A stretch of 64,000 nucleotides of DNA, taken from Lactarius indigo (lineage: Eukaryota > Basidiomycota > Agaricomycetes > Russulales > Russulaceae). Location: NCBI GenBank assembly GCA_025766275.1, contig JAFKAC010000039.1, positions 525,020-589,019 of the forward strand. Reading direction: 5' to 3'. Both the position numbers and the translations under genes were made by a program. Below, in pieces: positions 54,367-64,000 of the stretch (within the stretch, counting starts at the first letter, position 1; each line of letters starts with the position of its first letter). Under the pieces are notes generated by a model. That model was not told the origin of the DNA, ran no database searches, and was given only the letters and a program-made list of their open reading frames with translations.

Positions 54367-55522
54367 ATGTCTGTCCTCCGTGCTGTCCGTCAGTTTACCG
54401 CACCATCTTCACGTGCTCTTTCTCTACGCTCTTCACTCGTTTCGACGCGTGCACGCGTCCCCGTGTTCTCGCGAATCACCACTGCCGTGCCAGCGACGCG
54501 TGCTCCTTTCTCCGTCTCTGCGCGTCGCTTTGGCGAAGGCACTAGTGCGTACTGACCAGTGCACTCCGGCGCTGCTCGTTTCTTACGGTCGTGTGTCTTT
54601 ATAGCCGACGGTGTCGTGTCTGCGAAAATTGCGGAGGAACTGGAATATGAGAAACAGGCCGCGATTGCAGGCGAACCAGAGTTTCTCAAGGAGTTCAACA
54701 CCTCTGGCATATGGACGGTATATAATCTACTTGTTTTCGTCTAAGAAGCGACTGACATGAGTTCTCCGTCAGATCGAAGACTCCACTGGAAATGACGAAG
54801 TCACCATCCACCGCAAGTTTGGCAATGAGCAGTATGTCTATTGCACGAACGAGGCGTGTGTGCTGTTGTTAACCTGGGTTTGCATGACAGCATCCGCTTG
54901 ATTTTTTCCATTGCGGACCTTCAAAGTGCTGAGGATAACATGGAGTCACATGAGGATGAAGAGGGTCCTTCTGAGGACGAGTCGTCATACCCGCTCCGCT
55001 GCTCGTTCACCGTTACTAAGGTATGCAAATCCCGTACGCTCCCGCTCTGTTGCATCATTTTGAAACATGTTGTGTATTGCAGCCTTCGGTCCCTGGTGCT
55101 TTGAGTATCGACGCAGTGTGCCAAGAGGGTGCGTTCGTCGTCGAGAACGTATCGTTCTACAAGGACTCCAAGCTCGCGACGGACTTGACCGCCGAGGCTG
55201 ACTGGAAGCGCCGTGGACTCTACATCGGCCCTCAGGTCTGTCCGCTTCCCCCCCTGTCGTCGTTACACGAACGCTGGCGCTAAATGACCTCCATACCAGT
55301 TCGAGACGCTCGACCTTGGCCTTCAGGATGAGTTTGAGAAGTTCCTTCGGGAGCGTGGCATTGACGAGAGGCTCGCATTTTTCATTCCTGAGTACGCACA
55401 GTACAAAGAGCAAAAGGTACTTGGTTGTTATTCTTCAATCGTTTTCGTGCGCTGATTGCTTGATGTTCGATTAGGAATACGTTGACTGGTTGAACAAAGT
55501 CAAGAACTTCATCGACGCCTGA
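54367..55522 (+). CDS. MAM33: MAM33 / p32 (gC1qR) family mitochondrial matrix protein, 7 exons
   Basis: Exons 54367-54544, 54605-54717, 54773-54831, 54891-55020, 55083-55235, 55300-55416 and 55475-55522; phases close to 265 aa. The first ~57 residues are Arg/Ser-rich and lack acids (MSVLRAVRQFTAPSSRALSL), a classic mitochondrial targeting sequence. The mature part follows the p32 fold: an N-terminal helix KIAEELEYEKQAA, strands VTIHRKFGNEHIRLIFSI, an acidic loop (SHEDEEGPSEDESS), then YIGPQFETLDLGLQDEFEKF, a helix with FFIPEYAQYKEQKEYVDWLN and the final KVKNFIDA. Family members form acidic trimers in the matrix and support mitochondrial translation and respiration; the same role is inferred. 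Confidence 0.95.
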
Positions 55523-57249
55523 ACAGCTCGTACTGTACCTTGCTTCGTCACTCTTACCCAAAATTACACATACGATAGATCTTTTCATGACTAATGACTA
55601 CGTTTATCCACAGCTCTGCTCAATATATATGCGTATGCGCCCACACCATTGCTAAACGCGCATCAATCAATCTTAGTTCCCCTCGAGTGCTGACAGACCT
55701 GGACCTAATTCAATATGGGGTTGGCTACTCCACAGCGATTACGGCGTGCGCAGTCGCTCCTCTTAAGGGGTTACAATTCACTTGTTCCGTGTGGACGATG
55801 TTCCTGTGTCATGACAGCTCGCAAGGAATGTGGGGTTGCGCCCAGGGAGAGAAGCACGCGTATTATGGCCGGCCTGACTACATCACGATGGTCACTTGTG
55901 CACGTTGCAACGGCGTTGTTCGCGGCACCGAACACGGAGACCTGGATTAGGTTTCTACTGGTTCCCCCGTCCCCTTGAGAGTAAAGACGCGTGTATCTTT
56001 TTATTTCATATCATACGGCCTCAACAACTCGGCCGCGCCGAGAGGAGACGCGCTTCAATACTGTAGCTCGCATGGCGTGTAGAGGTGAGAGGAACCTGTT
56101 GTCCTCCTGCTCATCGGTACTGCGGTTGCGTTTTGACAACACACAGGCGCCGCAGCAACTGAGTTCCCACGTTCGTTGACTTGTACCGCCCACAAGTAGT
56201 TCAACGCAGTATTGGTTCTCCCTATGTGGACCTGGGGCTTACTTCTTCTACTAGAACGAGTCAACGTCAACCTCCTATTTATGCCAACATCGTTGGTTGT
56301 GGGCCCATATCGACTTTGACCGCCTTAGTCGACTGTCCCCGGTTCCTGGCATAAGCAAGTAGGTTTTACTCTAGCGCGCATGATAGCTGAAACTGGGAAC
56401 GACGCATGAGGTGATGCGAATTACAAAGGGGCCGTCCATTGGGTGAAGTTGAAGCTGGTAAAGTTTAGTCCTTGCTTTATGTCGTCTTCACCGATACTCT
56501 TCCCGATGAGCTTCGTCCGGTTTTTTAGCCTCTCAGGTCATACAATGTTCCTCTCGCGCTGTCGCCTCTACCCGATACTGGGCCAGATTCGGAATGTGTT
56601 CGAGTCGTTGCTCTTGTAAGAGTTCAATCTCTCGAATCGAAGGATATCATTGAGATACTATCTTGCGTCCGGATAAGCGGGATTCTTTTCTGTGTGTCAG
56701 GAAGTATGGCGACACACCTGTCAACGAACTCGGATCATGTGCGTGGTGCGCGGGAAGAGCATCAGGTAAGTGCTCATCCCACTGGTTTTGTCGCTGAGGG
56801 GGGGGGGGGATCGTTCGTGCTAACATTTGGGTCATCGGTCTGGGGGTGATAAGGGGTAGTATGTTGGTCGTAGTAAGTTCTGAATCAAATATCAAAAACT
56901 CTTCTCCATTGTTAGTTAGCAGCGTGGACAGTTTCCCATAAGTTGTCATGACACACTCGGCATCTCCATGCTAACAGAAGATATTTGATTCAGAACTTGT
57001 CGTGGTAATTTGGGATCACTCACCAAGGTGGATATATCATGACGACTTACGCGATTCCGGTAGCTGGGGCCGAAGCTGAAGCGCTGCAGCGTTGGGTCCG
57101 GTGTCTTTCAACACCCTCAGGCTCCGTAGTCGTAACCAATAGTAACTGGTTGCCACACTTTCACGGGCGCTAGAACGGGTCGTCTATAGAATTTAGTTGG
57201 ACATCCAGTGGGGAGCCAGCGAAGGGTATTTCTGCGAGAAGCGCTGACA
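55523..57249. other. Intergenic, gene-poor
   Basis: No supported coding region. Contains a G10 run at 56801-56810 and a 19-bp inverted repeat at 56875-56893 / 56980-56998. Confidence 0.55.
56875..56998. repeat. Inverted repeat with 19-bp perfect arms
   Basis: The left arm AGTTCTGAATCAAATATC (plus one outer A) is exactly complementary to the right arm GATATTTGATTCAGAACT, with 86 bp between them. It could be a MITE remnant, a hairpin-forming RNA or a chance-preserved palindrome. Confidence 0.7.
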
Positions 57250-59330
57250 TGTGTTGGCGTCACGGGCCAGGCAGGATCCGGTCTGCCCACTCACGCTTTG
57301 CCCTCCTGTTTCCCACCTTCATTTTCCTACAAGCGGTGGCTCTTTCTCCTTCTGTCGGAGCCGATGCGATCTCCTGTATTGCGGTATCGCACCACACCCC
57401 ACTCGCCAGTGGGATCGCTTGTTGCGTTGAGTCGCCCTTCGCTCCTCGGAAGTTGGTTTGCTGACATGATTAGGGAGATGACAGGCTTGTGCCACAGGCG
57501 GTCAATAGGGAAACTTAGGATTGCAGCATGGGAACTAGTGCCACTCCCAGTTGTGGCCAGTCGCGACCAGCGTGTCTCGTTTCAAAAAAAAAAAAAATTC
57601 TTTTGAAATTTCACTGTGAGCTGAATGCCAGTGGTACAGGTACCTGGTGTTCGTCGACAAGAAAAGCTGTGGACGTCACGACACGTCATCGCGTCATCGA
57701 TCATCTTGCGCGCCATGAGTGCATGCGTCGCTTTGTGGTACGTGATAGATGGTGGAGGTGTTGTTACAATGGGGGTCCGACTCTCTGGTATCCTTCTAAC
57801 AGTACGCGGCATGACAATAATCGGGCAGTGGCGGGAATGCGGCGCTGGGGGCAGAGCGTTCGGCCCTTGACAGATACAGGGAGGATGCCTCTGCTCGATT
57901 CTTGCCCCGCTTGCACCTTCATCCCACTTCCGCCTAGCTGACCAACCCTCTGGTTTTCTCTAGAAATCTCGAAAGTGCGGGAAAGTGAACGCATGAGGAA
58001 TTGTGGATGCCACACTGGCACAGCCTTCGTATAGTCACGGACTCATCGCTACTGAGCTATGGCGTCCGCCCTCATCGGGGTCCTGCTCTCCCTTAGGGGA
58101 AGCCGTCTAACGGCGAATAATCCCTCCAGCAGAAAAATTCTGGCGTAGATGCAGCACCATCTTTGAATCTGTACATGCACCGGTTGAGAAATAGCCGCGG
58201 CTGGTGACAGTTAACCGTTTACTACACAATTATCACTCTCACAACGAATTTACCTTTAGGTTACTTGGAAAAGCGGGTAACCTAGCGAGTGCCAGTTTGG
58301 AATTGAACTCTAGCTCCAGGAGGAGGCGCTACCGTGGCCACACGATAAGGTAGTGTCACTGGCATTCGGTTACAACTCGCGAAATGAACGTCCCAGACCA
58401 TGGTGTGCGCCCTAAAAGGATATCCGCCGGGAGTACCCCTGCAAAATGCGGTGCCGCTGTATTCAAATTTCTTTTTTAAAAAAGAGTGCACAACGAGTTC
58501 AGTGGTAGATACGCGGCGAGGCGCCTATGTACTTCAAAGTCTTAAAACCCACACGACCGGTATAGGTGTAGGCCCATTCGTACTCATCCCCCAATTGTGT
58601 CACCATATACTGAAATGTCTTCAATCCCTCCATGCATGAACCCTCACCTCTGGGGATCAGGAGATGCAGATATGCTGAACCCTCATGGGAGAACCTTTGC
58701 GACACATTCTCCGGTGAGGGGATCCATTACGTCCAGCCATTCGAACTCACTGACGCTTGCGTATATAGGCCGTCAATACTGCCATACAATTACAGTTTGA
58801 CTCAGTTGTGCATCAGCAGCGACCTCTTGGTTCGTCACACGATGAAGCAAGGGCAGCCCAGTTTTCGCCCCTCGAGACCACAGCGTTTACAGACGCCCAG
58901 AAGGCCAAGCTGGCTAGGCATGGTAATGCGTCTAGTAGAAAGCAGTACGACTGTGGACCTTGCAAAAAAACGTTCAAACGGCTTCAAGATATCATACGAC
59001 ATGTCAGGGACATACACAATCCGCCGCGCCAATGCCCACTCTGCCACTTTGAGTGGACCCGCGCCTACAAAATAAAGGCCCATCTTCTGAAGGTTCACAC
59101 CGACGAGCTCTGTCCAGCGGTCTCGACAGGGGTCCGCGGCCTCCGGGGCCATGATGTGGTCAAGTTCATTGATACTTACGAACTGCTTCGCAGCTTTGAG
59201 ACACCAGATATAATGAAATCGTTGTCCAAAGTCATTCTCTGACTGACTGGATTTGACCCATTTACCCTGATGTTTACTTACTGTAATGCGCGATCCTTGG
59301 CGCGATCAGTCTACCTACCCCTATTATATC
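57250..59330 (+). repeat. First copy of a ~2-kb diverged direct duplication
   Basis: Matches 61920-63995 with offset near 4.65 kb. Shared blocks include GCTGACATGATTAGGGAGAT-like sequence at 57460, TGGTACAGGTACCTGGTG at 57632 and the C2H2 coding region. Many substitutions and indels show the duplication is old, yet both zinc-finger frames are preserved. Confidence 0.8.
58808..59242 (+). CDS. Short C2H2 zinc-finger protein, copy 1 (5' limit uncertain)
   Basis: 144 codons. The frame is open back to a CAG acceptor at about 58795, so an upstream exon may add residues; the internal ATG at 58832 or 58919 is otherwise needed, since codon 58808 is TTG-like context. Two fingers: CGPCKKTFKRLQDIIRHVRD-IH and CPLCHFEWTRAYKIKAHLLK-VH, both C-X2-C-X12-H-X4-H. 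A conserved tail follows (DELCPAVSTGVRGLRGHDVV). It looks like a small DNA-binding protein; no other domain. The second copy at 63.4-63.9 kb preserves both fingers, which argues for selection on the protein. Confidence 0.65.
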   Translation: MHQQRPLGSSHDEARAAQFSPLETTAFTDAQKAKLARHGNASSRKQYDCGPCKKTFKRLQDIIRHVRDIHNPPRQCPLCHFEWTRAYKIKAHLLKVHTDELCPAVSTGVRGLRGHDVVKFIDTYELLRSFETPDIMKSLSKVIL

Positions 59331-61919
59331 ACCGTCTTAATGTCTGTTTTACAGTAATCTCGGCTGTTGCACGCGTATGTACTGTAGGGATAATATAACA
59401 CATCTCCTTGTTCTCCGATTCCCTTCGTGTGCCATGACAAGTTGCCTCTTCATAGATCAATGCATTAACCCTCCTCTCCTAACTTAGTTCCGTTCAGAGA
59501 ATTGGATATACTGAAGGTGTGTGTAACATGTGCTGCTCCGAGAGTATAGACGTTGTCTCGGGTAAAGACATAGAGGAACAGAGGAGGTGGCCGAGAGACA
59601 AGAACTTGTAGACAAATACACTAATACAAATGATAGCCGATCGCAAATAAGGCGCTTTGGAGGTGGTCTTTTGTGGAAATGGATGATGTCAAACAGAAGT
59701 GTGCGATAGCGGTCGTTGATGGATAGAAGCCGCAGGTTTCTTGTCTCAAAGGACGCCCTTCCACCGTGACTTCAGAGAGTTGCATCGTGGACCCGGATTA
59801 CCATTGTCTACTTCGCTTCTCGACTCGGACAGACTAGTGCGATCAGACCGCAACTCAGTCCGAGTCTGATATAACACAGGGAGCAGACACCGACGTCACA
59901 CTGTGGCTAGTATTCATTTCCAATGAGCAAGGGTGGCGCGTAGTAGTATGTCATTATACTGTACTTGTACCTGGCGTAGGTTACCCAACTTTCGAGGCCA
60001 ATAACTCAGTGTGCTTCAATGGAGCGGATCGAATAGCGTTCGGTTCGATTGGCTAGTATGTCACGGTCGTGGAAAGAGGTTGACCCTCCTATTATAGTAT
60101 GTTTCTCCCACTTTTTTTGTTTTGTCAAGACGACCCACGCACGCAAGGCCACTGCAGTGGCAGTTGGGCTCCTTCAACCGCTACAATTACCATGGTACTT
60201 ACTCCCACAGTGGAAACTGGGGCAATCACACATGATCGGCAAAATGCCAGCGACCCACAATCCGTGCAAAGGACCGCATATCACATAGAGACCGATGTAT
60301 CAACTGTAGTGAACGCGATACACCTGCTCTCTGGCCGCTGAAATTAAAACAGCGTTCTTGCAGTTTAGCACGGTCCCTTTCCAAACTCTCTGCGCTCGCC
60401 CGCTTCGCTGCATTCCCGCCTGTGAATGCACTCCCACACCTTGTACATAACTTACAGTATCCTACGTGTTTCAACTGTCCCCTGGTCCCTGGCCAGCCTG
60501 ATTCTCACTTCTGCATATATCTCATACACTTACAACTTTCACAAAGAGAGAATCTTCCCCTGTGTTTCTGACTCCAGAGAACTCAGTGTAGATCATAGGA
60601 TGCGTCCCCAAGCCTGCTGCACCCGCGCGCGGCCCGTAGCGACTCAAGTGTGACGGACCCCCCCGATTGCGACGGTCACCTCTGCAAGGTTACGCGCCGA
60701 GCGGAAGTGTGAGCGTTTGTTTCCGCTCTCCCTCGCCTCAGTACAGCCCATTGCTATTTCCGGGCTCGCCGCACTTGGCAGCAATGTAACTCGACGTGCT
60801 CGCGATCACGGCGGCCCTGTATATGACATCTGGCGCCGCGTGGTGGCCCGCAAGACCGCGCACGACGCCTCACATATTCTAGAGCCTGCACCACCCCCAG
60901 GGTTGGTTTTGGAGGTTTCCCATGGCGCCGTGTTCCCAGGCTCGACATTCTGGTAACTACTCAGGGTATTTTTTCGTCTTTTCAGCCTCTAGGAGCAACT
61001 TCCGACTGCGCTTTTGCCGCAACACTTGACTCCCCGGTGACATTTTCCACCCGTTTCGGGTCATCCCCTTCCCCTTCATTCCCGGGCGCTTTCTGGCCTT
61101 CAGGGGGTTTAGCCGCCCTTCACTCCAGGTTCCTCAAACACAGGTCCCTGTATTTCCCCCTAGCAACTAGCGTTGTCCTTGGATTCCAAAAAAACAAAAC
61201 CAGCGTTGTCTCTGTCAACCCTGGCACATCGTTCCATTAGCGACCACTAGCGGTCAATTTTCACGACTTTTTCAACCGCAAGTGCCCCTCTGCAGAAGTG
61301 ACCCGAGTTAGCAATGCCCTCAAAAAATTGCGGGATACCATTTCAAGGCTTGCAATGCAGGCACAAGGAGAGCGGCACCTCTGGCTAGTTTTTTTTTTTC
61401 AATAAAAAAAAAAGCACTCCTTGGGCGCACAGATCCCTGCAAGATCTCGCACCATTTTGACGACCTGGAGTACCTGTTTTTGAGGCCCCGTATTTCAGAC
61501 CCACTAGAGAAGAAGCAACAGCTGTGATTATCCGAGTGTTGCTGTGGAAGGGCTGTGGAAGGCAGCGTGCAGACTTAGCGATCCGCACGCTCCTATGAGG
61601 ACTTTAGGGCAGAAATTATCACTATATTAGGAAGCCATGGCGGCGCATGAATGGTCACTGGTCACTTATGGACTTATCAGGCTTGGTACGGACTGTACGT
61701 GTATGTTCACAGTACGTCTCATGCTACTTTGCATTTTGCCGTCGCGCGAAGCTGAAGCTAACTTGAAGCCACCTGTGCCATTGATCAACGCCAAATATGC
61801 AGCCCGACCAAGCAATCCTTCCTAAATTGGGGCGTGACAAAGCGTGGCTGTTCATGTACGTACGGGTGTTCCCGATGCAAGGTGCGATGGTCGGGTGCGA
61901 TGTTCGGGTGTCCATGGAA
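59243..61919. other. Intergenic between the two duplicates, no gene seen
   Basis: 2.7 kb with only unsupported short frames, A/T homopolymers near 61390-61415 and no repeat shared with the rest of the window. Confidence 0.55.
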
Positions 61920-64000
61920 ATGGTACTTAAGCACCCACTCAGCTTTGCACCATTGTTTCCGCCTTCATTCTCCTATATGTGGACAATCTTTTCGTTCTCC
62001 CGCTGGAGCCGTTGCACTCTTCAACAGGATTGCACTGCGTTGAGTTGCCCTCCGCTTCTCGGAAGTCGGTTTGTTGACATGACCGGAGACATGACAAACC
62101 TGTGGCACAGGTTTATAAGATAAGGAGAGTCAGGATGTATGACATGGGAATTATGCCTTTCGTAAGCCAGTGTAGTGGTTTTATTTTCTTTGAACCATTA
62201 ATTGAGTGGTACAGGTACCCGGTGCTCATTGACGAGATGAGTGGTGGACGTCACGACCTCGCGCCATCATGCGCCCACGGGTGTATGAGTCACCAAGTGG
62301 TACTCGACAATTTACCTCAGGTTCTAACCGTTGTACTTTCAAGTTTCACTCGTTAAAGGAAGCAACAAAGCTAGTATGATCGAATGACGGTGGAAGTGTT
62401 GTTGTAATGCGCATCCAACCCTGGTATGCCTCCAACAGACGTAAGTCTCAGGAGTGGGCATTAGTGGCAATGCGGCGTCGGAGCAGAGCGTGCGACAACC
62501 GACAGGTACAAGGAAGATATGTGCTTGGCATTAGTCCTACTTGTTCAACCTTCGGTCCCACTTCTACCTAGCTGACCGATTCTCTGGTTTTCTCTGGTTT
62601 TCTCAGCGCGGAAGTGGACACAAGGGATTGTGGGTGCCCTACAACCTTTGTATCACCGACCCATCATCACTTGTCTATGTCCGTCCTCATCGGGCTTCTG
62701 TTCTCCTTGGGTGGGAGCCGCCTAACAATAAGCGATCCCTCAGCGGGAGAACAAAAACTGCTGGCGCAGATACCGCGCCGTCATCAAATCTGTACATGTC
62801 CGGTTCAGAAATGGCACTGGTGCGTTTACCCTTTCCTACACCATTGTCGCTCTTACTCACTGAACTGTTGGAAAATCGGGTAACCTAGAGAATGTCAACT
62901 GACCATCTGGAATTGGGCTCTAGGTCTAGGAGGGCACCATCACACGGCGTGCCATTCGACTGAAACCCAAGAAATGATTGTCTCAAATCATGGTTTTGCT
63001 CGGATATGCCTCAACGGAGCATCTCAAAACCTTCCTTGCCTGTTGCGGTGCTGCCGTTCTTCAATTTATTTATTTTTCGTTTTTGATACAAATGTGGGAA
63101 GCGCAGACAACGGGTACAGAGGCGGATACGCGACGAGGCACCAGTGTACTTCAAAACTCTTAAAACAATCGCGGACGGCCTGGGTGTGGGCCTACTTAAC
63201 TCACTCATCCCCCGTCGTGACTCCATATCCTGAAATGTCTTCAATCACACCAGGCGCGAGCTCTCGCCTCTGGGGGTTGCGGAATGCGCATATGCTGAGC
63301 CCATATGAAAGAACCTTTGTGACACATTCCCAGGTGAGGGGCCCATCACGTCCATGCATTCGAATTCACTGACGCAAGCATATTTAGGCCGTCAATGCTA
63401 CCATACAATCCAGATCCGTGTTGGCCACTGTGGATCAGCAACGACCACCTGGTTCGCCACACCGCGAAGCAAGCACAGCCCAACTTTGGAATCTGCAAGC
63501 CCACCCCGGCTATGCGGCCCGATTTTCACCTCTCAAGACAATGGCATTTACAAACGCCCAGAAAGCCGAGCTACCCGGGCAGTGCTGTGTGTCTGGTGGA
63601 AGGCGGTACGGCTGTGGACATTGCAATACAAGGTTCAAACGACGTCAAGAACTCATGCGACATGTTAGGGACGTACACGGATCGCCGCGCCAGTGCCCAC
63701 TATGCCCCTACGAGTGGACTCGTGCCTACAAGGTAAAAGCACACCTTCTGAAGGTCCACAGCGACGAGCTCTGCCCAGTTGTCGCGTTAGGGATCCGTGT
63801 CCTCCGTGGCCATGATATGATCGAGTTCATTGACACCCACGAACTGCTACGCGGCTTTCAGACACCGGAATAATAGAATCATTGCAAAATTGTTCTCTTG
63901 CTAATAACTAGATTTGACCCCTGATGCTAACTTACTGTACTAATGCGCGCTCATCGATTTATCTACCTCATTATACACAGTCTTCATATCTGTTTTTAAA
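61920..64000 (+). repeat. Second copy of the ~2-kb diverged direct duplication
   Basis: Homologous to 57250-59330; homology continues to the right edge of the window, so the real end is unseen. Confidence 0.8.
63418..63873 (+). CDS. Short C2H2 zinc-finger protein, copy 2 (5' limit uncertain)
   Basis: The frame of 151 codons follows a possible acceptor at about 63410 (CCATACAATCCAG). Compared with copy 1 it has a 15-residue insertion early (QLWNLQAHPGYAA) and then the same layout: CGHCNTRFKRRQELMRHVRD-VH, CPLCPYEWTRAYKVKAHLLK-VH, and the tail DELCPVVALGIRVLRGHDMI. All eight zinc ligands are kept. It ends HELLRGFQTPE, about 10 residues before the end of copy 1, because of an earlier stop. Confidence 0.65.
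   Translation: MLATVDQQRPPGSPHREASTAQLWNLQAHPGYAARFSPLKTMAFTNAQKAELPGQCCVSGGRRYGCGHCNTRFKRRQELMRHVRDVHGSPRQCPLCPYEWTRAYKVKAHLLKVHSDELCPVVALGIRVLRGHDMIEFIDTHELLRGFQTPE

Overview
This is a nuclear segment from a basidiomycete fungus, probably an Agaricomycete. The genes are split by many 50-65 nt introns with GTRNGT donors. The window carries families typical of that group: DUF6535 membrane proteins, a DUF6699 domain, an F-box/LRR-like tail, Pro/Tyr-rich Zn2Cys6 factors and Ty1/copia retrotransposons. No bacterial-type operons, CRISPR arrays, rRNA or tRNA genes were seen.

Left part (1-28.4 kb), accessory and rearranged. The window opens inside an F-box-like gene whose tail ends in an 18-bp minisatellite. 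A DUF6535 membrane protein (2234-4232) and a gene of unknown N-terminal family ending in a DUF6699 domain (starting at 5441) form a two-gene block. This block was duplicated in tandem. In the right copy (24.3-28.4 kb) the DUF6535 gene is a truncated pseudogene and the DUF6699 gene is intact (26306-28256, seven exons, 544 aa). In the left copy the DUF6699 gene carries a frameshift and is split by a three-level nest of copia elements. Element A (6680-23362, + strand) sits in the host gene, element C (10546-21028, - strand) sits inside the A gag-pol gene, and element B (11649-17999, + strand) sits inside the C pol gene. Each level has an exact 5-bp target duplication (GGTAC, CCGGC, AAAGG). B is intact (1440-aa Gag-Pol, LTRs identical by eye). 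A is broken by C and by a nonsense codon. C lacks reverse transcriptase although its two LTRs look identical. All three share a primer-binding site complementary to the anticodon arm of initiator tRNA-Met.

Middle (28.4-42.2 kb), accessory. It holds a second full DUF6535 gene (- strand), a 1.48-kb non-autonomous DNA transposon with perfect terminal inverted repeats (its 286-bp internal-deletion derivative lies at 4331-4616), and two tail-to-tail genes for P-loop GTPases. Both GTPases begin with an MG-C lipid-anchor motif. One has a long disordered repeat domain containing a stop codon.

Right part (43.2-55.5 kb), conserved core genes: an SDS23-type CBS protein, cystathionine gamma-synthase (with a GC-AG intron), a conserved unknown 448-aa protein, a Zn2Cys6 transcription factor and the mitochondrial p32-family protein MAM33. 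Exon phases close perfectly for the four spliced ones, and the unknown protein is a single uninterrupted exon.

Far right (55.5-64 kb): gene-poor DNA with a diverged direct duplication of about 2 kb. Each copy ends in a short two-finger C2H2 protein.
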